From positions 1-61,084 of the forward strand of contig CAZWSX010000034.1 in assembly GCA_964636985.1 (NCBI GenBank): 61,084 nucleotides of DNA. Direction: 5' to 3'. The notes under the pieces were generated by a model. That model was not told the DNA's origin. It worked only from the letters and a program-made list of their open reading frames with translations, and ran no database searches. Shown here in pieces: positions 25,375 to 33,398 of this stretch (positions within the stretch are counted from its first letter, which is position 1; every line of letters begins with the position of its first letter). This stretch comes from CAZWSX01 sp964636985 (lineage in GTDB: Bacteria; Planctomycetota; Planctomycetia; Pirellulales; Pirellulaceae). The translations under genes were made by a program, and so were the position numbers.

Positions 25375-26235
25375 ATGGACATGCCAGACGTCGCGGGCAA
25401 ACCGCGACCGGGAAACGGTCGTTTTCCCCACGGAGTTTGCTGGGTCACCACGTTTTGGCTTGGATTCTTGCACGCCGGTGCGCTATTCGCACCATTCGCC
25501 TTTAGTTGGGCCGGGCTGGCGACCATGCTGGTGCTCTACTGGCTCACCGGTGGCATCGGCATTTGCCTTGGTTATCACCGGCTTTTAAGCCACCGCAGCT
25601 TCGGCACGTATACGCCGGTGCGATGGCTCATCGCGCTGGTCGGCGGACTGGCCGGGGAAGGGTCCGCGATCCAGTGGGGAGCGAACCATCGCAAGCACCA
25701 CGCTTTCAGCGATCACGAAGGGGATCCCCACTCGCCGAAGGAAGGTTTCTGGTGGAGTCACGTGCTGTGGTGTACCCGGGCCATGACGCCCGAGGAGCGG
25801 TTGGCCCACCACGAACGGTGGGCTCCCGATTTGGCGTCCGATCCGATGTTGCGATTCCTTGATCGCACATACATCGTGTGGCATCTGTTGCTGGCGGCCG
25901 TCCTATTTGCCGTGGGGTATTTCGTCGACGGATGGAGGTTGGGCTGGTCGCTCGTCGCTTGGGGGATGTTCGCGCGTTTGGTCCTGGTGCTCCATTGCAC
26001 CTGGTTCATCAACTCGGTGACGCACGTGTGGGGCTATCGCAATTTCGAGACCGACGATGACAGCCGCAACTTGTGGTGGGTGGCGCTCGTCACCTTCGGC
26101 GAGGGATGGCACAACAACCATCACGCCGTGCCGCGTCGCGCGAACTTTGGCCGGAAGTGGTGGGAATGCGATATCACGTACGGGACGATTTGGCTGCTTA
26201 AGCAAGTCGGCCTGGCGTGGAACGTGGCGCCGTAG
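25375..26235 (+). CDS. Acyl-CoA / fatty acid delta-9 desaturase
   Basis: 286 residues. Integral-membrane desaturase with the three histidine boxes: HRLLSH (about residue 68), HRKHH (about 105) and HNNHH (about 244), and hydrophobic segments between them. Introduces a cis double bond into saturated acyl chains. Shine-Dalgarno AGGA 6 nt before ATG 25375. It is close in length to bacterial DesC-like enzymes. It follows the DUF1501 gene closely but a functional link is not evident. An inverted repeat lies downstream between it and the convergent cytochrome gene. Confidence 0.92.
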   Translation: MDMPDVAGKPRPGNGRFPHGVCWVTTFWLGFLHAGALFAPFAFSWAGLATMLVLYWLTGGIGICLGYHRLLSHRSFGTYTPVRWLIALVGGLAGEGSAIQWGANHRKHHAFSDHEGDPHSPKEGFWWSHVLWCTRAMTPEERLAHHERWAPDLASDPMLRFLDRTYIVWHLLLAAVLFAVGYFVDGWRLGWSLVAWGMFARLVLVLHCTWFINSVTHVWGYRNFETDDDSRNLWWVALVTFGEGWHNNHHAVPRRANFGRKWWECDITYGTIWLLKQVGLAWNVAP

Positions 26236-26291
26236 CAAAAAGGCCCCGTAGCGAAAAACGCTCGTAGCGAAAGTGCGCGGACGGCAACAGC

Positions 26292-26326
26292 GGGACCGGC
26301 AAATTCCTAAAGGCATGTCCGGTCCC
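26292..26326. terminator. Inverted repeat between convergent desaturase and cytochrome genes
   Basis: GGGACCGG pairs with CCGGTCCC across a 19-nt loop. Its position between two convergent stops suggests a bidirectional terminator, but the loop is long and no T-run follows. Short cgtagcgaaa-type repeats precede it (26234-26275). Confidence 0.4.
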
Positions 26327-26345
26327 GAGGGGTTTCAAGTCCGCG

Positions 26346-26765
26346 TTACTTCTTATGACCGGCGTGGCAGGCGCCACACGCCTTGGTGAGCTTTTCGAAC
26401 TCTTCGCTTGCCCCTTTGGGGTCCTTGGCTTCCAACTTCTCCAGGACCGCGGCGCTGGCCATTTGCAGCGTCTTGGCGGCATTGGCCCATTCCGCGTCGG
26501 GGCAGCGGCCGTCGTCCATGAGCAGGTATCCAGCCTCATTGAGCAGCGCGGCGTTGGTTGCCAGCGCGGCCCATGCCTTGTCGTCGGCCGGCGCCTCCTT
26601 GCCCACTTTCCCGAGCGCGGCGCAGTTGGGTTGAACGAGTCCGCCCATCAACTGCTTTGTCAAGGCGGAGCGGGTTTTCCCTTTCTTGATCTGGGCGACC
26701 ACGGAAAACGTAACGGCCGTTCCCATCGTCAGCGCGACGAAGCCAATCCAAATTCGCTTGTTCAT
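26346..26765 (-). CDS. Cytochrome c'-like monoheme protein (class II), exported
   Basis: 139 residues. N-terminal signal peptide (MNKRIWIGFVALTMGTAVTFSVVA) and a four-helix-bundle-like body with a single heme site at the extreme C-terminus, ACGACHAGHKK, which is the cytochrome c' / c-556 arrangement. Such proteins bind NO or act in electron transfer. AGGAG lies 6 nt before ATG. A perfect 11-bp inverted repeat lies about 65-95 bp upstream, and an Rrf2-type regulator is divergently encoded, so Rrf2 control is likely (inference). Confidence 0.82.
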   Translation of the reverse strand: MNKRIWIGFVALTMGTAVTFSVVAQIKKGKTRSALTKQLMGGLVQPNCAALGKVGKEAPADDKAWAALATNAALLNEAGYLLMDDGRCPDAEWANAAKTLQMASAAVLEKLEAKDPKGASEEFEKLTKACGACHAGHKK

Positions 26766-26830
26766 GCAAACTCCTCTCGTTGTCGGAAACCAATGGGGTC
26801 TTTAAGCAGGCGAACGTTCGCTGCAAGGAT

Positions 26831-26860
26831 GGATATATGGATAACCATCTCCATATATCC
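26831..26860. promoter_or_regulatory. Perfect palindrome between cytochrome c' and rrf2 genes (candidate operator)
   Basis: GGATATATGGA is repeated as its exact reverse complement after an 8-nt spacer. It sits in a 315-bp divergent gap, 66-95 bp before the cytochrome start and about 220 bp before the Rrf2 start. AT-rich arms in a GC-rich context and exact symmetry suggest a dimeric repressor site, possibly for the neighbouring Rrf2 protein. Confidence 0.55.
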
Positions 26861-27080
26861 GCTCGAGCAGTGTGCAGTGTAACGACGAATCAACCGATTG
26901 CAATGAATCCACACGCGATCGGCGCACACTAATTCTGCCGTCGCGAGGCGGTGAGAAAGTACCGGATTGGCACATGTTCCACGAATGCGCGCGTTGACGC
27001 ACTTGCAGTCGCGCGGTATTGTGGAGAAAAGGACCCGGTTATCCGTAGGCCGGCCCATTCAGTCCAGGAACAGGAATTCC

Positions 27081-27512
27081 ATGCTCTCGCAGACCGCCGA
27101 GTATGCTCTTCGAGCGGTCGTCTATCTGGCCGACCAGGACTCGCCGCAGACCAATTCGCAAATTGCCAAAGCGACGCAGATACGCGAGGGATATCTTGCG
27201 AAAGTGATGCAAAGCCTCAGTCGCTCGGGTCTCGTGATGGCGCAGCGCGGACTGGGGGGAGGCTTCACGCTCGCCGACACAGCGGAGTCGATCACCGCTC
27301 TGAACGTCATCAACGCCGTCGATCCGATCCGACGATTCCGCGAGTGCCCACTCGGACTTCATGGGATCAACCTTTGCCCGCTTCATCGCAGCCTGGATGA
27401 CGCGGCGAAAGTTGTGGAGGAAACGTTCGCCGGCATCACTGTGGCCGATCTGATCAACGTTCCCAGGCATCGAAAGCCGCTGTGCCGCTTTCCGCTCAAA
27501 CCGCAAGCGTAG
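27081..27512 (+). CDS. Rrf2 family transcriptional regulator
   Basis: 143 residues from ATG 27081 (AGGA 6 nt upstream); the longer open frame reaches into non-coding sequence. Winged helix-turn-helix with the classic start MLSQTAEYALRAVVYLA and IAKATQIREGYLAKVMQSL, RSGLVMAQRGLGGGF. In the cluster-binding region only two cysteines lie close together (CPLGLHGINLCPLH, about residues 90-103) and a third lies far away in KPLCRF. It may hold an Fe-S cluster (NsrR/IscR/RsrR-like) sensing NO, redox state or iron. Neighbours are a cytochrome c' and a c-type cytochrome/NrfD module. Confidence 0.9.
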   Translation: MLSQTAEYALRAVVYLADQDSPQTNSQIAKATQIREGYLAKVMQSLSRSGLVMAQRGLGGGFTLADTAESITALNVINAVDPIRRFRECPLGLHGINLCPLHRSLDDAAKVVEETFAGITVADLINVPRHRKPLCRFPLKPQA

Positions 27513-27546
27513 CCGATTGCGCAGAAGTGATGCGCGCGTGCGCGGG

Positions 27547-28278
27547 TTATTGCTCGAAACGCTGGCAATTCTCGAAACGCTGGCAATTCTCGAACACGCG
27601 TTCACCTCGCGACCAGCGGTCCGAAACGTCGGGCGCGTCGAGCGCGACCACGAGAGCGCTGTTGAGTTCATAGATGTTGCCGTCGAGCCCGGATGACTGA
27701 ATGCCGGAGGAGAGTCGCGCCTCGGCGTTGTCTATCACGCCAGAATCGCTCTTTTGGCACCAACTCTGGCACTGTTGAGGGCGTGACTCGTAGGCAAGAC
27801 AACAACCATTGGTTCCCATCAGGGGGCACGTCGCCTTCTCGCTTGCGAGCCGCTTGGACCCGGCATCGGCAAAACGATCGGCGTTCTCCTTCGCCGTCGC
27901 GCGGATTCGGTTGACGTCGTCGCGGGAATAGCGTCGACTTACTTCCTCGGCGATGACCAAGCTCTCCAGTGCCGTCACGCCAATCATGCGAGACTGGGTG
28001 GCCGGACAGGCCGACAAGGCGCTCGCGCCCGGCAACGCCTTTGTCATCGCTTGGCAAACCGTTCCATAGACGTCGTGAATGAGCCGACGCGTGGCGCCGG
28101 GGCAAGGGTCTGACCGCCGAAGGGGTGCGGCGTTGGCGCATTCTGTCTTACCGATTTCGCGCTCCCCCGTGTACTCGCCCGGCATATCGACGAACGCGAC
28201 CTTGAGAAACGCGGATGTCAAGAGGATGAAGGTGACGGCGAGGGAGAGCAACAGGCCAAACATGAGGATCACAATCAC
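27547..28278 (-). CDS. YkgJ-like cysteine-cluster protein with N-terminal membrane anchor
   Basis: 243 residues from GTG 28278 (AGGAG 8 nt upstream). The first 28 residues form a membrane segment. The central CPLMGTNGCCLAYESRPQQC block followed by Gln-Ser-Trp-Cys (about residues 149-172) resembles the YkgJ/UPF0153 putative Zn/Fe-chelating cysteine cluster. Other cysteines occur at about 47, 58, 74 and 91. The last 14 residues contain an exact tandem repeat, Glu-Asn-Cys-Gln-Arg-Phe twice, encoded by two identical 18-bp units. Function unknown. It converges with rrf2. Confidence 0.65.
   Translation of the reverse strand: MIVILMFGLLLSLAVTFILLTSAFLKVAFVDMPGEYTGEREIGKTECANAAPLRRSDPCPGATRRLIHDVYGTVCQAMTKALPGASALSACPATQSRMIGVTALESLVIAEEVSRRYSRDDVNRIRATAKENADRFADAGSKRLASEKATCPLMGTNGCCLAYESRPQQCQSWCQKSDSGVIDNAEARLSSGIQSSGLDGNIYELNSALVVALDAPDVSDRWSRGERVFENCQRFENCQRFEQ
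27553..27588. repeat. Two identical 18-bp tandem units at the 3' end of the YkgJ-like gene
   Basis: The unit ctcgaaacgctggcaatt occurs twice without mismatch and begins a third time. It stays in frame and duplicates six codons, including one cysteine, just before the stop. Looks like recent replication slippage. Confidence 0.85.
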
Positions 28279-28310
28279 GGCGTAGGCTCCTGTTCATCGG
28301 GAGGGAAACC

Positions 28311-28421
28311 ATGTGGCGCGAAGTCACGATGGTTGTTCGAATCGACGCGCACAAGCGAGCGGATTTGGCGCTTATGTCGCGCGCATTCGTGGGTGGGATT
28401 CCGCAGTTCGCGGACATGTAA
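28311..28421 (+). CDS. Possible 36-residue small protein
   Basis: A short frame starting with ATG 6 nt after GGAGG reads MWREVTMVVRIDAHKRADLA and ends in TAA at 28419-28421. The strong ribosome site is the only argument; no family is recognised. The rest of the 28279-28769 gap contains no convincing gene or promoter. Confidence 0.22.
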   Translation: MWREVTMVVRIDAHKRADLALMSRAFVGGIPQFADM

Positions 28422-28769
28422 CGGGAGTTTCTTTCGCTCATTTGGGCGATTTTGCGGCTTGGCTCCCGGCGATGTCCCTTCTGCGAGAAAGGTGGGAAAA
28501 AGGGGCGCAAGCGTAGCGGTGCATTTTGAGTGCCACTCGCTCGGCCGACTCGATCCCCTTTCAGCGACGGCACGTCAGGTGGTGTTGTCGTCGGGAATGG
28601 TACGCCGGTTGCTGAATCGACACTTGGAAATATCCTCCTACCTGGAATTTCCGTCCCGCCTTCCTATCCCACCCCATCCCCGCCGTGTCCCCTGCGGACC
28701 TGGTGGCTCCCACCGCTTCGCACCATTGGGGAAGTTCCTTCTTGGTGCCTGTGACGCGCGAGTTCGTTG

Positions 28770-29330
28770 ATGAATCGTCTCCTCTTCTACTTTCGAAGCA
28801 CGCGGCATCTGTACATGCCATTGGCGATTCTTGTCGCCAGCGGCATTGGCTTTGCGATGCTCCGCGCCCGCATGGTTCCCGAGACCTTCGGCGACACGGG
28901 AGCGTATCGCGCGGCCGCCCTGGAGGAATTGGCCGCCCGGCCCAGCAAGATCCAGGCGGATCGCGTTTGCCTCGAATGCCACGACAAAGTGAAGGAAGAA
29001 CGGGCCGGCACGCTTCACGAGGCCGTGCGATGCTTTCATTGTCACGGGCAGGGGCACGAGCACGTTGCGCAAGCAAGAAAGGCGAAGGATTCGCCCGAAA
29101 CAACCATCGAGAAGGCTCACGCGTGGGACGGCGATTTCATGACCAAAATCGACCTGTTCATCACGAAGGACCGCGCAACCTGCCTTTCGTGCCACGAGTC
29201 CGTCGTCGGAATGCCCAGCAACTTCAAGAAGATCAATGTCGCAACGCACTTGGAAGAGATGGGTTCGTCCGACGCGACCAGTCGCGAGGCCTGTTTCGAG
29301 TGCCACGCCGGACACAACACCAAGCCGTAG
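28770..29330 (+). CDS. Membrane-anchored tetraheme c-type cytochrome
   Basis: 186 residues from ATG 28770 (a TTG one codon earlier belongs to the same frame). An N-terminal uncleaved anchor (about 15-32, MPLAILVASGIGFAML) is followed by four CxxCH heme sites: CLECH, CFHCH, CLSCH and CFECH. This resembles NrfH/NapC-type or NrfB-type quinol-cytochrome electron carriers. It is followed after 37 bp by a ferredoxin-like subunit and an NrfD-like quinol-binding subunit, so the three likely form a membrane quinone-linked complex. Confidence 0.85.
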   Translation: MNRLLFYFRSTRHLYMPLAILVASGIGFAMLRARMVPETFGDTGAYRAAALEELAARPSKIQADRVCLECHDKVKEERAGTLHEAVRCFHCHGQGHEHVAQARKAKDSPETTIEKAHAWDGDFMTKIDLFITKDRATCLSCHESVVGMPSNFKKINVATHLEEMGSSDATSREACFECHAGHNTKP

Positions 29331-29367
29331 CTGCCAATTGTCACATCCCAAACCATGCGATAACGAT

Positions 29368-30189
29368 ATGGACCTACCGATACTCGCGACCGATGGATGC
29401 CCCGAGAACGACGCGCTGGCGTCGCGGAGAGCATTCCTGCGACGTGCCGTCACCGTCGCGATAGGCACGATGAGCGTGACGATGCTGTCCGTCCCGACAG
29501 GCGATGCCGAGAGCAGCGAGCCCGCCGGCGGTAATTCATCTGGTCAGCCCGGTGAGAAGCACGCAGTCTACGGGTTTTTGATCGACACCGACAAATGCAG
29601 CGGGTCGGGAAAGTGCCTGGCGGCGTGTCGGGTGGAAAACGACGTCCCCGAGGGATGCAGTCGAACATGGGTCGAACGCTATGTCCACTTCAAGGACGGG
29701 TCGTTCCGCATCGAAACCATTCCTGAGATGGGCTACAACCAATCGAACGTGCCGGCGATCGATCCAGACGACGTGCTGCGATCGTACTTCGTTCCGAAAC
29801 TCTGCAACCATTGTGAGAACCCTCCGTGCAACCAGGTTTGTCCGGTTCATGCGGCCTTCACATCCCCCGAGGGGTTTGTTTTAGTCGACCCCAAGCGATG
29901 TATCGGGTGTGCCTACTGCGTGCAAGCTTGCCCTTATGGGGCGAGGTTCATCAATCACGATACGGGGACGGCAGACAAATGCACGTGGTGTTACCACCGG
30001 GTCAAGAAAGGCGAACAGCCCGCTTGTGTCGAGTCTTGTCCGACCGGGGCGCGGATGTTCGGGCGATTGGACGATCCCAATAGCGAAATCCGAAAACGCC
30101 TCGGTGCGCGGGCGGGGCAAGTGCTTAAGGAACATCTCGGCACGCATCCACAGACGCAATACGTCACCCTCTCGCAGGAGGTGAGGTAA
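29368..30189 (+). CDS. 4Fe-4S ferredoxin-type subunit (NrfC/PsrB-like), Tat-exported
   Basis: 273 residues from ATG 29368. Tat-type signal SRRAFLRRAVTVAIG (residues 19-33). Four cluster motifs of the DmsB/NrfC/PsrB family are present: CSGSGKCLAAC (77-87), CNHCENPPCNQVCP, CIGCAYCVQACP and CTWCYHRVKKGEQPACVESC. In the first motif the second cysteine is serine (Ser80), so that cluster would lack a ligand or be a modified/3Fe cluster. It transfers electrons between a quinol-oxidising NrfD-type subunit and hemes. Its stop overlaps the start of the next gene by one base. Confidence 0.9.
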   Translation: MDLPILATDGCPENDALASRRAFLRRAVTVAIGTMSVTMLSVPTGDAESSEPAGGNSSGQPGEKHAVYGFLIDTDKCSGSGKCLAACRVENDVPEGCSRTWVERYVHFKDGSFRIETIPEMGYNQSNVPAIDPDDVLRSYFVPKLCNHCENPPCNQVCPVHAAFTSPEGFVLVDPKRCIGCAYCVQACPYGARFINHDTGTADKCTWCYHRVKKGEQPACVESCPTGARMFGRLDDPNSEIRKRLGARAGQVLKEHLGTHPQTQYVTLSQEVR

Positions 30190-31340
30190 TGAGCGAAGTG
30201 GCCTTCGTGTTTCCCAATGATGCCCATCCGGCATGGAGCATCATGATCGTGCTGTATCCGTATATCACGGGATTAGTCGCCGGTGCGTTCGTCGTCTCGG
30301 CACTCTACCACGTATTTCATCAACAGGTGTACAAGCCCGTTGCCCGGCTGGCGCTGGTGACGTCGCTGTGCTTTTGCTCTTGCGCAACGCTGCCGCTTCT
30401 TTTGCACCTTCACCGTCCCGAACGAGCCCTCAACATCATGGTGACGCCCAGCGGCACGTCGGCGATGGCGGGCTTCGGTTTCATTTATAGCCTTTATATG
30501 CTGGTGCTCGTCGCCGAAGTGTGGCTGATGTTTCGGCCCGACATCATCGAACGCGCCAACACGCAAACAGGCGCCCCCGGGCTTTTCTATCGCTTGTTGA
30601 CGTTCGGATCGCGCGAAATGAACGACGGCGCCCGCGCCGTCGACAACTGGCTGATCCATGCGCTAGCCCTCCTTGGAATTCCCATCGCCTGCGTATTGCA
30701 CGGCTATGTCGGGTTTTTGTTCGGAGCAGTGAAGGCGAATCCCTGGTGGTCGACCGCCTTGATGCCGGTGATATTTCTGGTGTCGGCCATCGTCTCGGGC
30801 ATTGCGGCTCTGATCCTGCTCTATCTGGTCATCAGTTTGTTCCGCGGAGAAAAACCCGACGCCGATTGCGTGATGGCAATGACCCGGCAGTTGTGGGTGT
30901 TTCTCGTTGCCGCCGTGACCCTCGAATTGCTCGAGCTGATCCACATGGCCTACGAAAGCGGCGGCGAGTGGGAAATCATCCGCCGGCTCCTGGTCGAGCG
31001 GTTGGCGGTCTCCTACGGGCTGATCCAATTGGTGATTGGTTCGCTCGTTCCGCTCGCCATCCTGTTGCTCGCGATGACGTTGCGCTCGCGACCCCGCTTG
31101 ATGGCGGTTCTGTCCGGCTTGGCTTCGATCCTGGTACTGGTCCAGGTGTTCGCCATGCGTTGGAACGTGGTGGTCGGCGGACAGCTTTTCTCCAAGAGCT
31201 TCCGTGGATTTGTTGAATACCCGTTGTCTATCGGCGGACGAGAAGGTCTTTTGGCGGCCGGCCTTGTGCTTGCCATGCCGCTAGTGCTGCTCTGGATCGC
31301 CTCGAGACTACTGCCAGTTTGGCAACCGAAGGAGGCGTAG
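30189..31340 (+). CDS. NrfD/PsrC-like integral membrane quinone-interacting subunit
   Basis: 383 residues with about 9-10 hydrophobic segments, beginning with WSIMIVLYPYITGLVAGAF, typical of the NrfD/PsrC family that binds quinone and may pump or relay protons. The start overlaps the stop of the Fe-S subunit (TAATG). No molybdopterin or nitrite-reductase catalytic subunit is encoded next to it. The real partner may be elsewhere, or the complex may pass electrons to the adjacent tetraheme cytochrome. Confidence 0.88.
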   Translation: MSEVAFVFPNDAHPAWSIMIVLYPYITGLVAGAFVVSALYHVFHQQVYKPVARLALVTSLCFCSCATLPLLLHLHRPERALNIMVTPSGTSAMAGFGFIYSLYMLVLVAEVWLMFRPDIIERANTQTGAPGLFYRLLTFGSREMNDGARAVDNWLIHALALLGIPIACVLHGYVGFLFGAVKANPWWSTALMPVIFLVSAIVSGIAALILLYLVISLFRGEKPDADCVMAMTRQLWVFLVAAVTLELLELIHMAYESGGEWEIIRRLLVERLAVSYGLIQLVIGSLVPLAILLLAMTLRSRPRLMAVLSGLASILVLVQVFAMRWNVVVGGQLFSKSFRGFVEYPLSIGGREGLLAAGLVLAMPLVLLWIASRLLPVWQPKEA

Positions 31341-31740
31341 TTGATGGCCGCTTTTGAACCAGTCGTGTCTGTCGCCACTTGTCCCGTGCAACACCTCAAA
31401 AGTCGGTTGCAACTCGGAAAAGACTGCACGCTTTTGGGAAGGGCTTATCAGTGTCTCTGTTTGAACGAGCCTCAAGCAAGGCATTGATCGCCGTCTTGAT
31501 CGTGATTTAAGGGACACTTATTGAGTCCTGCGCGGCGAATGGCCTCTTGTTGTTACAGTTTTAACTCGGTGGGCCCGTCCATCTCGAAGCGCGGTGGACA
31601 GAAGAACGAGTCTTCGAGGTTGAAAACGACGTCCGAACGTCACATTCGACGTGAAGAGAACCGATCATTGACAATTCGGTGGGAGGAAGAGGCGGAAACG
31701 TTCGCGAGACGTCATTTCGGCGCGCACCGATAGCGCAGTC
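31341..31740. other. Gap without recognisable gene
   Basis: Short open frames only, none with a ribosome site plus recognisable sequence. It lies between the NrfD-like gene and a decayed transposase and is probably insertion-sequence debris. Confidence 0.5.
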
Positions 31741-31749
31741 GTCCTGGAG

Positions 31750-32930
31750 GGTTCGCAGAAGCGACGCTACGCCGAGCTTGAGTTCACCGTGCGACTTACG
31801 CTTCGGCGGAGCTTGAGGTTGCGCGCAAGGAGAACCTCGCGGCCAGCGGACGCGCGGTTCGTAGCGAGGTTTCTCGTTCGCCTTGGGCTTGGCGTAGTAG
31901 ACTTCGTCGGGCGTTGCTCCACCGAGGGCTTCGTGCGGGCGGAATTGGTTGTGCCAGATACGACATCGATCAAGCCGAGCTTGCGTTTATTTTTCGATCT
32001 TTCGAGACGCATCCCAATCGAAACCACTCGTACTTGATGGTGCGAATGACCCGTTCGATCATGGCGATGCTGCCGTGCTTGCCGACTGCGCCGTAGCGGA
32101 CCTACACATGGTTGCCTTCGGCCCACGATTCGAAATAGTCGCTCGTGAATTGTGGGCCCTGATCGCAGACCATGTGCTTGGGGTACTTCTTCGCTCGTTT
32201 GGCGATACGATCCAAGAGAGATGTCACTTCCTCGGCGGTAGGTTGATGGTCGAACTCTTCGGTCGCCAGTGCCTTGCGGGAGAAGTGGTCTTCGACCACG
32301 ACCAGCCGCCAACAGAAGGGCCGCACCTGCAGAAGCGAGAATGGAAGCCAAGTCGTCCAAAAGCCTCCGCCGATCGGTAGGACCGTCAGGTCGACGTGCC
32401 AGAGATGATCGAGATATTTTGCAGTGACGAACCGGGCCTTGGTTGGCTTGACGGACGTCGAATCGCAAACGTTCTCATCCTTGGTTCCGACATCGTTCGA
32501 CTCGCTGGGATCGATGAGTGGCTCCTTGAGGAATCGGCCAACAGTGGGCACCCCGAGATGTAAGCCGCATCGAGCCAAGAAGTTGGCGATGCTCCGCTTG
32601 CCGAGTTCCGGACAATGTTGTTTCAAGCGACGCACGATGTCGCCCACAAGATCAGGAAATCGATTGACGGGCCGTCCCGCCGAAATGAAGGCTTCGCTCC
32701 CGTCGGTCTCAACTCGTTTCAACCACGAGCGAATGGTCACATCGGTTACGAAAAGACGCCTCGCCGTTTCTGCGAGCGACCAGCCGCGCGACGCCCGTAG
32801 CGCAAGAATGTCGAGTCGTTCCCTCGCCTTGTAGTCGGGTCGTCTTCTCGGCAGGATGCCTTTCATGCGGGCATCCTTGATCCGCAATTCCTCGCGGAGA
32901 TAATGAAGCTCCTGTTCAAGCTCAGCCTAA
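31750..32930 (-). pseudogene. Decayed IS481-like DDE transposase
   Basis: Minus-strand transposase/integrase broken into pieces. The N-terminal part has a helix-turn-helix (GWSLAETARRLFVTDVTIRSWL) and a catalytic core (LWHVDLTVLP, DQGPQFTSDYFESW). An in-frame TAG at 32102-32104 interrupts the sequence just before VRYGAVGKHGSIAMIERVI, which continues the protein in the same frame. A frameshift then follows, after which the C-terminal block WHNQFRPHEALGGATPDEVY (about 31897-31956) and WPRGSPCAQP are in a different frame. Another in-frame TAG interrupts the N-terminal leader near 32930. Terminal inverted repeats were not identified. Clearly inactive. Confidence 0.85.
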
Positions 32931-33398
32931 CGGTAGCATGGGCAACTGAACGACGGCTGGGTGTGCGCAGTCACAAACCTTGCCAGCGCGACAACATGCA
33001 GAATCGCCACCCGAACGATCGCGGGCCACGACTTCGGTAACGGAATGTCGGAGGGCAACATAGGCGATCAAAAGAGGGACAGCCTATTTCATTCGGTTGC
33101 GACGGGCAACACTGTGACGGTTGCGATAGCTCAGCGACAGTCGCCGTCCCGAAGCGACCGCCATCCGTGGAACCAGTCCTGCAACCTGGAATCTCGAATG
33201 GCTGTAAGTCGTTGGCGGAGATACCGCTTGCGCCACGCGACGTTCAGTTTGCGAAGCCGAAGGTTTGCGAGGTTTGTTGGGCTGAGGCCGACGGCGCATC
33301 CTGTTTCTTACTATGAGCGGCATCGTCCCGGCAAGAAGCGTCATTGCAACGCTCAGGCTGCCGTAGAAAGCAACGGCTATGTAAATTGCTGTCACTTG
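32931..33398. other. Gap without recognisable gene
   Basis: Nothing convincing on either strand. A 192-residue plus-strand frame here (32961-33539) runs antisense into the kinase gene and has no family features. It may contain remnants of the neighbouring insertion sequence. Confidence 0.5.

Noticed and set aside
28345..28365. Weak sigma-54-like match (TGGCGC...TCGC) upstream of the tetraheme cytochrome
   Set aside because: The -12 part is poor, it is about 400 bp from the gene, and no NifA-type site is nearby.
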